Positions 16,397 to 24,534 of a stretch of DNA of 64,000 nt are shown in pieces. Under the pieces are notes generated by a model. That model was not told the origin of the DNA and ran no database searches. It saw only the letters and a program-made list of their open reading frames with translations. The position numbers and the translations under genes were made by a program. The stretch comes from Poritiphilus flavus. GTDB lineage: Bacteria > Bacteroidota > Bacteroidia > Flavobacteriales > Flavobacteriaceae. The stretch covers positions 434,001-498,000 of the forward strand of contig NZ_WXYO01000001.1 in assembly GCF_009901585.1 (NCBI RefSeq), read 5' to 3'. The stretch's first letter is position 1, and each line of letters opens with the position of its first letter.

Positions 16397-16867
16397 TCAA
16401 TTGGTATTATCACTGCTTTCCAGGAAGAATCGATATTTCCTCTTTGATACGGCTCCCTGTGCCCTGTAAAAGCCAATGGCCCCGGTATTGAATTCCGGTG
16501 TTTGCCACTGCAGCTGAAAACAGCCTTCCTTAACAGCTACTTTACGTAGTTCTTTAAAAATCTTACTGCCAACACCCATTCCCCGTATAATCTCTTTTAA
16601 ATAAAGACAATCAAGATAGAGATAGGGTGCGGCATCCCAGGTTGAATACTGTACCATATAGGTGGCATATCCCAGCAATCGCCCTTCTGAAACTACGACC
16701 AGACAAGACAGTTTGGGTGATTTTCCAAAAAGATCGCGGCTTAAACGATCTGCCTTTCCATGGCCATAGTATTCCGCTTTTTCATAGGCCGCATGTGCTT
16801 CACACAATTGGAGTATCTGCGGAATATCTTCCTTCCTTGCCTTACGGATTGCTAAGCTAAGCTTCAC
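16397..16867 (-). CDS. GNAT family N-acetyltransferase
   Basis: The protein has 156 residues and starts at GTG 16867, whose first base is the last base of the preceding gene's TAG stop. The acetyl-CoA loop is 'LYLKEIIRGMGVGSKIFKELRKVA' and the C-terminal strand is 'NTGAIGFYRAQGAVSKRKYRFFL'. 'YLDCLYL' before the loop is the pattern of diamine and amino-acid N-acetyltransferases. It is the last gene of a four-gene minus operon (DinB, DUF1272, unknown, GNAT). Confidence 0.88.
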   Translation of the reverse strand: MKLSLAIRKARKEDIPQILQLCEAHAAYEKAEYYGHGKADRLSRDLFGKSPKLSCLVVVSEGRLLGYATYMVQYSTWDAAPYLYLDCLYLKEIIRGMGVGSKIFKELRKVAVKEGCFQLQWQTPEFNTGAIGFYRAQGAVSKRKYRFFLESSDNTN

Positions 16868-17340
16868 TACTGCAAAATCTTTGCATCTTCAAGATAAGAT
16901 TGGAAATCCGGGTTTTCAGGCCTTGAAAGCACATGGGTTATCCAGGCTTTTCGCTCATGGGCGAAAACCTCAATTTCCCAGATACAGACCAGCGCTTTGT
17001 CCGCAAAGGGCGAAGGCAAAATAGTAGCAGGGTTGTCGTAATCCGAGAAGTAGATCTCAGTTTCCACCATTTCTCCGCCTGTCCACCAGTTCAGCAGTAT
17101 AAGCACCCCTTCTCTGGCTTCATGAACAATTACAAAGGCCTGTTTGTGAGTGGGCAGATCTGAATTCCCCGCTTGCTTAAGTAGTTCCGGCAAGGCTGCT
17201 AAAAAACTTGAATAGGTTAGCTCCGATTGAAACGAGTCGCGCTTCGTTATGGTGTACAACTTTACTCCCCAGCCAGAGATCTGCCTGCTTTCCCGGAAAG
17301 CAATTCTTCTGGTTTCGTATTTTTCCAATGTTGTTTTCAT
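16867..17340 (-). CDS. uncharacterised 157-residue protein
   Basis: I do not recognise the family. It is a soluble mixed alpha/beta protein with a conserved-looking centre 'AFVIVHEAREGVLILLNWWTGGEMVETEIYFSD' and 'CIWEIEVFAHERKAWITHVLS'. It overlaps the DUF1272 gene by 4 bases (ATG within its stop) and the GNAT gene by one base, so all are translated from one message. Similar-length proteins with the WWTGGE segment are probably found next to DUF1272/DinB genes in other bacteria, but this was not checked. Confidence 0.65.
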   Translation of the reverse strand: MKTTLEKYETRRIAFRESRQISGWGVKLYTITKRDSFQSELTYSSFLAALPELLKQAGNSDLPTHKQAFVIVHEAREGVLILLNWWTGGEMVETEIYFSDYDNPATILPSPFADKALVCIWEIEVFAHERKAWITHVLSRPENPDFQSYLEDAKILQ

Positions 17341-17627
17341 CTATCTTCCGGTTTAATGTTTTTGTATTTATCAATTAATGCTCTCAGTTCTGGCCCTGAT
17401 TTTGGAGCCACTAATTTGCGTTCAGATACCGGGTACTTTTCCAAAAGCTTTGCGGGTCTGACCGGCCTCCGCTCAAAATTCCCACCACACCCTGGACATA
17501 CGTTCTGAAACAGCTGGATGGCGCAGTGCTCGCAATACGTGCATTCAAAGCTGCAGATTATGGCCTCTCTGCTTGAATTGGGAAGGGCTTTACCGCAGTG
17601 TTCACAAGCTGATCTGATCTCCAGCAT
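17337..17627 (-). CDS. DUF1272 family zinc-ribbon protein
   Basis: The protein has 96 residues. The sequence 'MLEIRSACEHCGKALPNSSREAIICSFECTYCEHCAIQ...VCPGCGGNFERRPVRP' has four CxxC-type pairs and matches DUF1272 closely, including the closing 'RPVRPAKLLEKYP'. It binds zinc by inference from the cysteines. It is encoded 2 bases after the DinB gene stop in the same operon. No function is known. Confidence 0.9.
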   Translation of the reverse strand: MLEIRSACEHCGKALPNSSREAIICSFECTYCEHCAIQLFQNVCPGCGGNFERRPVRPAKLLEKYPVSERKLVAPKSGPELRALIDKYKNIKPEDR

Positions 17628-17629
17628 GA

Positions 17630-18151
17630 CTATTTCAGGTAGCGTTCTTCCACGATCTCTTTATGCCAGATCTCATGACCTGCCACAGTAAAAGCCGCCG
17701 CCCTGGCTGACATGGCATTATCATTGGCCATACCTACAAAAGCCAACTGATCTTCGTCAAGGCTGTTCAGCAGGGAAACAGAGCTTCTCCTTTGGATCTC
17801 GTATTCTTCCAACAATGCTTCCCAGCTTTTTGAAGAAGCTCCTGAGGGAGCTATATAAATGTTCTGGTCAAAACCGGCGAGTGGCGTACTGTCTTTTCTT
17901 GCGATCCTAAAACAGCGGTACATAAAAATGCGTTCTGTGTCTATTAGATGTTGAAGCACTTCCTTAATGCTCCATTTATCCGCTGCATATCTGAAGTCCG
18001 TAGACGCCGCCGGGATCTTTTTAAAGAAGTTTGCCATATCTATTCCTCCCTGGGTAAAAGCGGCGATCAGATCCGCGGTTTCCGGAACCTTACATATGTA
18101 ACGCCAGTAATAAGGGTCGTATTCAGTTTTTTTCAATTGTGATCGATTCAT
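17630..18151 (-). CDS. DinB family metal-dependent protein
   Basis: The protein has 173 residues. The three metal-binding histidines of the DinB/YfiT fold are visible in 'EVLQHLIDTERIFMYRCFRIA' (first) and 'AGHEIWHKEIVEERY' (last two). These four-helix proteins include bacillithiol/mycothiol transferases and damage-inducible proteins of unknown role. ATG 18151 (MNRSQLKKTEYD) is chosen; the frame extends into AT-rich promoter DNA to 18211. It is the first gene of the minus operon, divergent from the Lrp regulator. Confidence 0.88.
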   Translation of the reverse strand: MNRSQLKKTEYDPYYWRYICKVPETADLIAAFTQGGIDMANFFKKIPAASTDFRYAADKWSIKEVLQHLIDTERIFMYRCFRIARKDSTPLAGFDQNIYIAPSGASSKSWEALLEEYEIQRRSSVSLLNSLDEDQLAFVGMANDNAMSARAAAFTVAGHEIWHKEIVEERYLK

Positions 18152-18246
18152 AACAGGAGTTTTAAGGTGAAATCGTTTAAAACCAAATATAGAAAGGATA
18201 TGAACAAACATAAATTACTTAATAAGGTTATATTTAGTTTTTATAT

Positions 18247-18254
18247 TATATTTG
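18247..18254 (+). promoter_or_regulatory. Bacteroidota -7 element TATATTTG
   Basis: TATATTTG fits TAnnTTTG and lies 28 bases before ATG 18282. This is why the earlier in-frame start at 18252 is rejected for the Lrp gene. Confidence 0.6.
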
Positions 18255-18281
18255 AATGTTTTTAATTATATTTCCTATTTT

Positions 18282-18725
18282 ATGAATATTGATCATACAA
18301 ACTGGCTAATATTAGAAGAGCTTCAGCGTAATGCCAGGGCATCTTTAAGAGAGATCTCACATAAAGTTGGGCTCTCCTCTCCCTCAGTGGCCGAAAGAAT
18401 TCAAAAAATGGAGGACGCGGGTATAGTCAAAGGATATGCTGCCGCCCTCAATATGGAAGAGCTGGGTTATCCCTTAGGCGTTTATATCTCCATAAAGATC
18501 CGGTTTGGGAAGGTTGCTCAGTTCGAAGAATTTATTCCCACCGTTCCGGAAATATGCGAATGCCACAAACTTACAGGACATGACTGTATGCTGATGAAAG
18601 GTTATGTCAAAAATCCGAGGCACCTGGAAGACCTCAACGGCAGACTAACGGTTTACGGTGAATTGACCACTTCTCTTATCCTCTCTTCCATCATAGACAG
18701 CAAGGTATACCAGGGAGCATTTTGA
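18282..18725 (+). CDS. Lrp/AsnC family transcription regulator
   Basis: The protein has 147 residues. The helix-turn-helix is 'DHTNWLILEELQRNARASLREISHKVGLSSPSVAERIQKMEDAGIVKGY' (about residues 4-52). The C-terminal RAM domain, '...GYPLGVYISIKIRFGKVAQFEEFIPTVPEICECHKLTGHDCMLMKGYVKN', binds small effectors, usually amino acids. It would form dimers or octamers on DNA. It is divergent from the DinB operon with about 130 AT-rich bases between, so that operon is a possible target; this is inference. Confidence 0.93.
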   Translation: MNIDHTNWLILEELQRNARASLREISHKVGLSSPSVAERIQKMEDAGIVKGYAAALNMEELGYPLGVYISIKIRFGKVAQFEEFIPTVPEICECHKLTGHDCMLMKGYVKNPRHLEDLNGRLTVYGELTTSLILSSIIDSKVYQGAF

Positions 18726-18775
18726 TCTGAATTCTATATCTTATTACACCTCTTACAAGATGAGAATTTCAAAAA

Positions 18776-18837
18776 GCAACCAAAAAGTTGCATATTTAAA
18801 TTTATTGATTATATTTGCAACCATATAGTTGCATATT
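18776..18837 (+). promoter_or_regulatory. promoter with twin GCAAC-N6-GTTGC operators
   Basis: A consensus promoter (TTG 18788-18790, 19-base spacer, TATATTTG 18810-18817) is flanked by two copies of an inverted repeat. Operator 1 is GCAAC-CAAAAA-GTTGC (18776-18791) and covers the -33 element. Operator 2 is GCAAC-CATATA-GTTGC (18817-18832) and begins at the last base of the -7 element. Both are followed by ATATT. Their centres are 41 bases apart, about four helical turns. The likely ligand is the ArsR-type regulator encoded second in this operon, giving autorepression. Confidence 0.75.
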
Positions 18838-18857
18838 AATTTTTAAAACCTATAGTT

Positions 18858-19286
18858 ATGAACGACGTAATCAGTAAAGAACACATTTTTGCACATCCTA
18901 TCCAGAAAGTCTGGGATGCTATCTCCAGGGAGGAAGAGATATCTACCTGGTTCATCAAGGCCGATTTCAAAGCAAAGGCCGGATACCAATACACTTTCAC
19001 CGCCAGCGAAGAGCAGAATTGCACTGAGATCACCGGGGTGGTTAAGCAGGCAGATCCCTACACGCTGATCTACACCTGGATAGTACAGAATACCAAGGCA
19101 GAGACCACGGTAAAATGGGCTCTGGAAGAAACCGCAGACGGCACCAAACTGTTGCTGGAGCATTCCGGGATTTCCAACTACGAGGGAGAAACCGCTGTGG
19201 CCATGTTCAGTAGTTTCAGTAAAGGCTGGGACAACTGTATCAGCGAACTCTCCGAGTATCTAAAGCAGGAAGTACATGCAAGATAA
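18858..19286 (+). CDS. SRPBCC/AHSA1 family protein
   Basis: The protein has 142 residues with the START-like helix-grip fold of the AHSA1 group: 'EHIFAHPIQKVWDAISREEEISTWF' at the start, 'YTLIYTWIVQ...TTVKWALEETADGTKLLLEHSGI' and the C-terminal long helix 'FSKGWDNCISELSEYLKQE'. Such proteins form a hydrophobic cavity for an unknown ligand and are commonly paired or fused with ArsR regulators. It is first in the operon and overlaps the regulator gene by 11 bases. Confidence 0.9.
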   Translation: MNDVISKEHIFAHPIQKVWDAISREEEISTWFIKADFKAKAGYQYTFTASEEQNCTEITGVVKQADPYTLIYTWIVQNTKAETTVKWALEETADGTKLLLEHSGISNYEGETAVAMFSSFSKGWDNCISELSEYLKQEVHAR

Positions 19287-19599
19287 TATCACAAGAATTC
19301 TGAAAGCAGTTGCAGACCCTACCAGGCGCGAGATTTTCCATGCCCTGGTAGTGGCCGCGACAGCTTTACCTATTACCCAAATTTCAAATCAGTTTGAGAT
19401 CAGTCGCCAGGGAGTAACAAAGCACATTAAAACGCTTGAAGAGGCCGGACTGGTAGAGATTAACAGTCAGGGGCGGGAACGCTTTTGTATGGCCAACCCA
19501 AAACCGCTCAAACAAGTCAATCGCTGGCTGAAGTTCTATGAACAATTCTGGGATGACGCCATCGGGAATCTGGAAGACTACCTCGGGCAAAAGGCCTGA
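19276..19599 (+). CDS. ArsR-family winged-helix regulator paired with SRPBCC protein
   Basis: The protein has 107 residues. 'ILKAVADPTRREIFHALVVA' and 'PITQISNQFEISRQGVTKHIKTLEEAGLVEINSQGRERFCMANPKPLKQVNRWLKFYEQFW' are the classic ArsR helix-turn-helix and wing of the SRPBCC-associated branch. There are no metal-site cysteines, so it is not a metal sensor. It is expected to repress its own operon at the twin operators at 18776-18832. It ends 4 bases before the convergent cyclase-like gene. Confidence 0.93.
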   Translation: MQDNITRILKAVADPTRREIFHALVVAATALPITQISNQFEISRQGVTKHIKTLEEAGLVEINSQGRERFCMANPKPLKQVNRWLKFYEQFWDDAIGNLEDYLGQKA

Positions 19600-19603
19600 A
19601 TAT

Positions 19604-20692
19604 TCAGTTGTTAGCTTCTTCCTTGTTTACGAAGGTCGCTAAACCGTTAATAGCGCTATCCAGGTTCTTTTTAAAGACCCTTTTCCCGAATAGTGCTATA
19701 GCAAGCTTTTTAAATACGGATCTGGCCTCCCAATACACTTCGGTTTTTAGCCTGCAGGATGTGGAAGACCGCGGGGTAATGGTATAGAATTGATAAACAG
19801 TATCCACTATAGGAAGGCTTGTACTCATTTCACCATACACCAATTCACCGGGCTCCGCCTCTTTGGTCACAGTCACGAAATTCAGGTGCTTCCCGTTGAT
19901 CACACAGATATGCTCTGTTCCGATACGGGTCACTTCATTCTCATTGAATTCAAATTTATCTACCCCTTGTACCCAATGATGGCGGTAGGTGTAGTTTGTA
20001 ATATACTCCATAAGTACCGCTGCGCTTACTGTGAAGTCCGCTTCCTTAACAAGATCTGCTTCCTGTTCAAACCGCATTCTTGTACCTTCTTCAAAACTTC
20101 GCAAATTCAGCTGGTCCTGATCGATAATGGCGTAAAGATATTCCACCACACTATTGTCATAGTTATCCTGACCGCTCTCAAATCCAAAGATCTTGCTGGA
20201 ATAGTCCAACGTCAGACCCACATCTTCAGCCAACGCCTTACTGATCAGGGCGTAATTGTCACTTTGGACGGAATTTTTTAGTAATCTGTGCGCCTCTATC
20301 ACCTGAGGGCCAAAGGGCTTCCTTTGCCCCCTTACCTCAATAAAATTGAGCTCACTACTGTGGGCCACGATCTTCAGTTCCAGGTCCGGGGCTGTGGCAC
20401 AGGCATTGCACGGACAAATGCGATTGGTCTCTAAAAGTTTCAGGTGACTATAGAAGGCGGTGAACATGGTTTCGATCTGTGCCAGGAGTTTTTCCTGGGA
20501 AGGGATCGCATCCTCCTTGTAAAAAAACAAGGCGTCTCCCTCTATTTCAGCCAAACGCAATCGCTGGGTATTCGCATCGATCAGCACCTCCAACAGTTCG
20601 GAAATCACATGCTGACTGTGAGCTATTTCCGTGGTTTGCACAAACTTGGTAAACCCGGAAATATCAGGAATGAAAAGTAAAGACCTCGACAT
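19604..20692 (-). CDS. DUF2652 nucleotide-cyclase-like domain plus SRPBCC domain
   Basis: The protein has 362 residues. The N-terminal ~200 residues resemble a class III nucleotidyl cyclase: 'LLFIPDISGFTKFV' holds metal Asp10 and 'LAEIEGDALFFY' holds Asp53. The lysine that reads adenine in cyclases ('VKxxGD') is replaced by Glu. The C-terminal part ('YITNYTYRHHWVQGVDKFEFNENEVTRIGTEHICVIN...') is a START-like SRPBCC domain. This matches the DUF2652 proteins of Bacteroidota. A cysteine pair, 'CPCNAC', lies between. Whether it makes a cyclic nucleotide is unknown. Confidence 0.82.
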   Translation of the reverse strand: MSRSLLFIPDISGFTKFVQTTEIAHSQHVISELLEVLIDANTQRLRLAEIEGDALFFYKEDAIPSQEKLLAQIETMFTAFYSHLKLLETNRICPCNACATAPDLELKIVAHSSELNFIEVRGQRKPFGPQVIEAHRLLKNSVQSDNYALISKALAEDVGLTLDYSSKIFGFESGQDNYDNSVVEYLYAIIDQDQLNLRSFEEGTRMRFEQEADLVKEADFTVSAAVLMEYITNYTYRHHWVQGVDKFEFNENEVTRIGTEHICVINGKHLNFVTVTKEAEPGELVYGEMSTSLPIVDTVYQFYTITPRSSTSCRLKTEVYWEARSVFKKLAIALFGKRVFKKNLDSAINGLATFVNKEEANN

Positions 20693-20779
20693 ATATTTGG
20701 TTCGGCTGACGCAGCATCCTTTCGGATCTTAGCGCCATGTAAGCATTTTCATTAGTCGGACAAAACCCTTAAAAACTAC

Positions 20780-21274
20780 TTAATCCTCAAAAATAAGTTC
20801 AGTATCCAACTGGCTATTCACCACCACATTGAATTGATCACTAAGCGCATTATAGGCACTGATCAGTTCCAGCGCTGGTTCCTGTACCGCTATGCGATAC
20901 TCGGCGGCGGCTTTCATCTTCAGGATAAAGGTCTTTAACACCTTTAACCTGCTCCTGACCTGTGGTATGTCAAAGCTCTCAGGAAACTGAGAAGCGGCCA
21001 GGGCATTTTGTTTTTCGAGCAGGTCTTCAATAGAGAGTACCAACTCCTCGTTATTTTCTACTTGATAAAGGGCATCAAAACCCGCTTCCAACTCATTGAA
21101 CTCCGGCCAGTCTTTGAGCAGGACCCTGGCTTTGGCATTAATCGTGGTTCTTTTGGTCAGCGCGGAGCCGCTGAATTCCAGGTTTGGATCCACTATCGTT
21201 TCCCCCTCGATCCCTCCTTGCCTGCAATTCAGCAGGCAGATAGCAATTGCGCTTATGAAGAATAATTTACGCAT
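20780..21274 (-). CDS. uncharacterised lipoprotein
   Basis: The protein has 164 residues from ATG 21274 (MRKLFFISAIAICLLNC); the lipobox is LLNC. The mature part is almost wholly helical and acidic, with 'INAKARVLLKDWPEFNELEAGFDALYQVENNEELVLSIEDLLEKQNAL' and 'VRSRLKVLKTFILKMKAAAEYRIAVQEPALELISAYNALSDQFNVV'. I do not recognise a family. ATG 21289 upstream is possible but lengthens the n-region. It is divergent from the threonine dehydrogenase gene. Confidence 0.7.
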   Translation of the reverse strand: MRKLFFISAIAICLLNCRQGGIEGETIVDPNLEFSGSALTKRTTINAKARVLLKDWPEFNELEAGFDALYQVENNEELVLSIEDLLEKQNALAASQFPESFDIPQVRSRLKVLKTFILKMKAAAEYRIAVQEPALELISAYNALSDQFNVVVNSQLDTELIFED

Positions 21275-21338
21275 TGGGCGAATGTACAAATTTTAATAAA
21301 AGCTATCTTTACCCGCGAATCCATTTAACGACATTTTA

Positions 21339-22283
21339 ATGCAAAGAACCATCCTGATCTTAGGGGCCTGCGGACAAATAGGCACTGAACTTACGCTTGC
21401 TTTGAGGGAGCTGCACGGGAACGAACGAATTGTGGCGAGTGACATCCGTGAAGGGGGCGATAACCTGATGTCTTCAGGCCCTTTTGAACTTCTGGATGCA
21501 ACCGCTTATGAGGCCATTGAGGATGTGGTGATGCATTATGAAGTGGAGGAAATATACCTTATGGCGGCCATGTTGAGCGCCACTGCGGAGAAGTTTCCCG
21601 AGCGGGCCTGGAACCTGAATATGAACTCTCTCTTTAACGTACTGAACCTGGCTAAGGAAGGAAAGATCGACAAAGTTTTCTGGCCATCCAGTATCGCTGT
21701 TTTTGGACCCAACACCCCAAAAGAAAATACGCCTCAGCACAGCCTGATGGAACCCAGCACCGTATACGGTATCAGCAAACAGGCAGGAGAACGTTGGTGC
21801 GCCTATTATCACAAAAAATTCGGTGTAGATGTGCGCAGTGTGCGTTATCCGGGACTTATCAGCTGGAAAACACTCCCCGGTGGGGGAACCACAGACTATG
21901 CGGTAGAGATCTACCGGGAAGCCGTTGCCAGCGGCAGCTACAATTGCTTTCTCAAAGAGGATACCGAACTACCGATGATGTATATGGAGGATGCGATAAG
22001 AGCTACAATTTCGCTGATGAAAAGTCCGTCAGACTCACTAACGGTTCGTTCTTCATACAACTTAGCGGCCATGAGCTTTACTCCTTCGGAAATAGCCGCA
22101 AGCATCCGGCAACAGCTACCGGAGTTCAAGATCAGCTACGAACCGGATTTCAGACAGGCAATCGCGGATAGCTGGCCTAGAAGTATTGACGACAGTAGGG
22201 CAAGGGAGGACTGGGGCTGGAAGCCCGAATTCGATCTTGAAAAGACCACAAAGGTTATGTTGGAAAACCTGAAGGGTGTTTGA
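21339..22283 (+). CDS. L-threonine 3-dehydrogenase, SDR (epimerase-like) type
   Basis: The protein has 314 residues. The NAD-binding motif is 'ILGACGQIGTELTLAL', the catalytic pair is in 'STVYGISKQAGE' (YxxxK), and 'VRYPGLISWKTLPGGGTTDYAVEIYREAV' is the signature of the extended SDR threonine dehydrogenases found in Bacteroidota and animals. It oxidises L-threonine to 2-amino-3-oxobutyrate with NAD+. The partner ligase (kbl) is not in this window. A near-consensus -7 element TATCTTTA lies at about 21303. Confidence 0.9.
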   Translation: MQRTILILGACGQIGTELTLALRELHGNERIVASDIREGGDNLMSSGPFELLDATAYEAIEDVVMHYEVEEIYLMAAMLSATAEKFPERAWNLNMNSLFNVLNLAKEGKIDKVFWPSSIAVFGPNTPKENTPQHSLMEPSTVYGISKQAGERWCAYYHKKFGVDVRSVRYPGLISWKTLPGGGTTDYAVEIYREAVASGSYNCFLKEDTELPMMYMEDAIRATISLMKSPSDSLTVRSSYNLAAMSFTPSEIAASIRQQLPEFKISYEPDFRQAIADSWPRSIDDSRAREDWGWKPEFDLEKTTKVMLENLKGV

Positions 22284-22291
22284 ATTAAGTT

Positions 22292-22588
22292 CTATTCCTC
22301 CTCTCTCTGATCCAGATCCTTTAATGCTTCAGCCTCTTCGTCTGGAAGTTCGGCAAAATCTTCCTGATCAAAATTGGCCATGGTCACTTCCAGTTTAGCA
22401 CTGATCTTAACGAGGTATTTGGTATGCACAGTAGTGACTTCAACGGCCTCTATCCGTTCTCCTTTAGCATTTTTAAAGGTTATAATGTCATCATCGTCAT
22501 ACCCATCAGGATATCGCTCCACCAAAAGTTTCAGAACTTCCGGTGTGAGTTTTTTGTAATCCACTATGGCTCTTTTTAGGTTGTCCAT
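22292..22588 (-). CDS. small acidic protein of unknown function
   Basis: The protein has 98 residues from ATG 22588 (MDNLKRAIVDYKKLTPEVLKLLVERYPDGYDDDDIITF). A helical start is followed by strands 'KNAKGERIEAVEVTTVHTKYLVKIS' and a very acidic tail. I have the impression that such proteins are conserved in Flavobacteriaceae, but no function is known to me. Its stop is 8 bases from the convergent threonine dehydrogenase stop. Confidence 0.7.
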   Translation of the reverse strand: MDNLKRAIVDYKKLTPEVLKLLVERYPDGYDDDDIITFKNAKGERIEAVEVTTVHTKYLVKISAKLEVTMANFDQEDFAELPDEEAEALKDLDQREEE

Positions 22589-22765
22589 GCTCAAAAAGGT
22601 TGGGCGTTAAGGATGAAAACAGTAAAAGAGAAATATATTTATTCGTATATGCGGATTTTGTATTTTAAAGTAAAAGAATTTTGTCCGGCCTTACAAGTGA
22701 GGCGGGAGATTATTGCAATTTATGGACTATATTTATAATTATATATTGACAATCAAATAGTTGAA

Positions 22766-23467
22766 ATGAAGATTTTAAAGAAATTCATCCCGATTTTAGC
22801 ACTTACCATCGCATATTTCGCTCAGGCTCAGATCAGCCCCGGGGTTTATATCGCTGGCAAACAAGGTGAAGCCGCAGCTACGATCAAAGAGTTAAAAGTA
22901 ACGGATAACTATTTGATCCATACGGTCTACGAGAGCTCGCCGGCTAACTTTATCAAGACCAGTGGCGGTTATTACACCCTTGAAGGAGAAAAGATCAATG
23001 TTGCGCTGGAGTTTAATTCGGATTACGAGGCAGACGGCCTTAGAAAGATGTCCCTGGCCTACAAAAACTCAGACGATGGGCTGATCATAGACGGGCTTAC
23101 TTATGTAAAGCAGCCCTCCAACAAGCAGGATCTGGACGGCCAATGGCTTTTCGGGACCCGCGGACCGGATACCGGGCAGGAAAGAAGGGACGATTCCAAG
23201 CCGAGAAAAACACTTAAATTCCTTTTGGACGGGCATTTTCAATGGATTGCCTATCACACGGAGACCTTTAAATTTTCCGGGACTGGTGGAGGGCTCTTTA
23301 CTTCAGATCAGGGGAAATACATTGAAAATATCGGATTCTTTTCCAGGGATGATTCCCGCGTAGGGGCCAAACTCAGTTTTGATTATGAGATAGAGGGCAA
23401 AGACTGGCATCACAAGGGCAATAACAGTAAGGGGGAGCCTATGTACGAGATCTGGGCCAGGCGATAA
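22766..23467 (+). CDS. exported protein of unknown function
   Basis: The protein has 233 residues with a signal peptide (MKILKKFIPILALTIAYFAQAQ). The mature part looks like two beta-rich lipocalin-type halves; the second contains 'GQWLFGTRGPD...RKTLKFLLDGHFQWIAYHTETFKFSGTGGG' and ends 'WHHKGNNSKGEPMYEIWARR'. I recognise this ending from flavobacterial 'membrane or secreted protein' annotations but know of no function. It stands alone and is convergent with moaC. Confidence 0.75.
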   Translation: MKILKKFIPILALTIAYFAQAQISPGVYIAGKQGEAAATIKELKVTDNYLIHTVYESSPANFIKTSGGYYTLEGEKINVALEFNSDYEADGLRKMSLAYKNSDDGLIIDGLTYVKQPSNKQDLDGQWLFGTRGPDTGQERRDDSKPRKTLKFLLDGHFQWIAYHTETFKFSGTGGGLFTSDQGKYIENIGFFSRDDSRVGAKLSFDYEIEGKDWHHKGNNSKGEPMYEIWARR

Positions 23468-23473
23468 TAATCC

Positions 23474-23908
23474 TTAGCTGGGGTCTACATTAATGTCTGA
23501 TTTCCCTCCCGTCTTCTTTAGCAGTCTGATCCTTTGGATCTCTATGCCTTTGTCTATAGGTTTGAGCATATCGTAAAGATTAAGAGCCACGATGCTCGCT
23601 CCGTGCATGGCTTCCACCTCTACCCCGGTCTTATAGTTTGTTTTTACTGTGATCAACACCTGGATCTCCAATCCGTTAATTTCGTAAGTAATATTGGTGT
23701 ATTCAATCGGTAAGGGATGGCAGTCCGGAAGGAGGTCTGCCGTCTTTTTTACTCCCAACAGGCCTGCGGCCCTGCTCATTTCAAATACGTCGCCTTTAGG
23801 AACTTTGTTTTGCCTTATGGCCTGGATGGTATCCTCGCTGCTTACCAGCACAATAGCCTGGGCTACCGCGGTACGCAGGCTTATCTTTTTTTCGGTAATA
23901 TCTACCAT
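23474..23908 (-). CDS. moaC: cyclic pyranopterin monophosphate synthase MoaC
   Basis: The protein has 144 residues. It makes cyclic pyranopterin monophosphate from the MoaA product in molybdenum cofactor synthesis. Family blocks are present in order: 'MVDITEKKISLRTAVAQA', 'AAGLLGVKKTADLLPDCHPLPIEYTNITYE', 'VKTNYKTGVEVEAMHGASIVALNLYDMLK' and 'RIRLLKKTGGKSD'. The gene follows moaE by 2 bases. No other molybdenum cofactor gene is in the window, so moaA, moeA and moaD must lie elsewhere. Confidence 0.95.
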   Translation of the reverse strand: MVDITEKKISLRTAVAQAIVLVSSEDTIQAIRQNKVPKGDVFEMSRAAGLLGVKKTADLLPDCHPLPIEYTNITYEINGLEIQVLITVKTNYKTGVEVEAMHGASIVALNLYDMLKPIDKGIEIQRIRLLKKTGGKSDINVDPS

Positions 23909-23910
23909 AT

Positions 23911-24354
23911 TCAGGTATTAACTTTCCACTGATAGGAATCGTCTGCAAATCTTTCTTTGCCAAAGACCGGAACCTGGGCTTTGATCTCTTCAACCACATA
24001 ATGCAGGCCGTCAAAAGCGGCCCTGCGATGAGGGGATGAAACCAGGACGAACAAACATATCTCCCCAACTTTAACTTCCCCCAGGCTGTGGAATATTTCC
24101 ACTCCGCTCAACTCGTATTGCTGCAGGGCTTTGTCGCGGATCTCTTCAAATTTTGTCAGAGCCATACTTTCGTAAGCGGTGTATTCTATGGCCGCGACGG
24201 TCTTTCCATCGATCACATCGGCCCTCACCTGCCCAAGAAATATATCCTGCGCACCTGTTCCCGTCATTGCCTGATGCCGGCTTATGGACCGTGCAATAAG
24301 GTCCGGGGCAATAGCACCTGGAATAAACAGTTGATCGGTCTTCTCAGTTTCCAT
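23911..24354 (-). CDS. moaE: molybdopterin synthase catalytic subunit MoaE
   Basis: The protein has 147 residues. It would insert sulfur, carried by MoaD thiocarboxylate, into precursor Z. Recognisable parts are 'GAQDIFLGQVRADVIDGKTVAAIEYTAYESMA', 'EIFHSLGEVKVGEICLFVLVSSPHRRAAFDGLHYVVEEIKAQVPVFGKE' and the end 'YQWKVNT'. The usual 'PIWKKE' is 'PVFGKE', retaining the second lysine. It is first in a two-gene operon with moaC. Confidence 0.93.
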   Translation of the reverse strand: METEKTDQLFIPGAIAPDLIARSISRHQAMTGTGAQDIFLGQVRADVIDGKTVAAIEYTAYESMALTKFEEIRDKALQQYELSGVEIFHSLGEVKVGEICLFVLVSSPHRRAAFDGLHYVVEEIKAQVPVFGKERFADDSYQWKVNT

Positions 24355-24462
24355 CGGTAAAATCCTTTAAAGCTAAGGTATCAAAGTTTTGGAAAAGCAG
24401 AAAATATCCCGAATTAGGTGAAAAGCTTTTGAAAAAGTATTCATAAATTCGCAGACCTATTT

Positions 24463-24534
24463 GGCCCCGTAGTTCAATGGATAGAATAGAAGTTTCCTAA
24501 ACTTTAGATGCAAGTTCGATTCTTGCCGGGGCTA
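24463..24534 (+). tRNA. tRNA-Arg (anticodon CCT)
   Basis: The cloverleaf reads cleanly. Acceptor stem GGCCCCG (24463-24469) pairs with CGGGGCT (24527-24533); discriminator A; anticodon loop TTCCTAA between AAGT and ACTT; T arm with TTCGATT. The CCA end is not encoded. It reads AGG codons. tRNA-Arg genes are frequent integration sites, and the accessory region begins just downstream. Confidence 0.95.
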
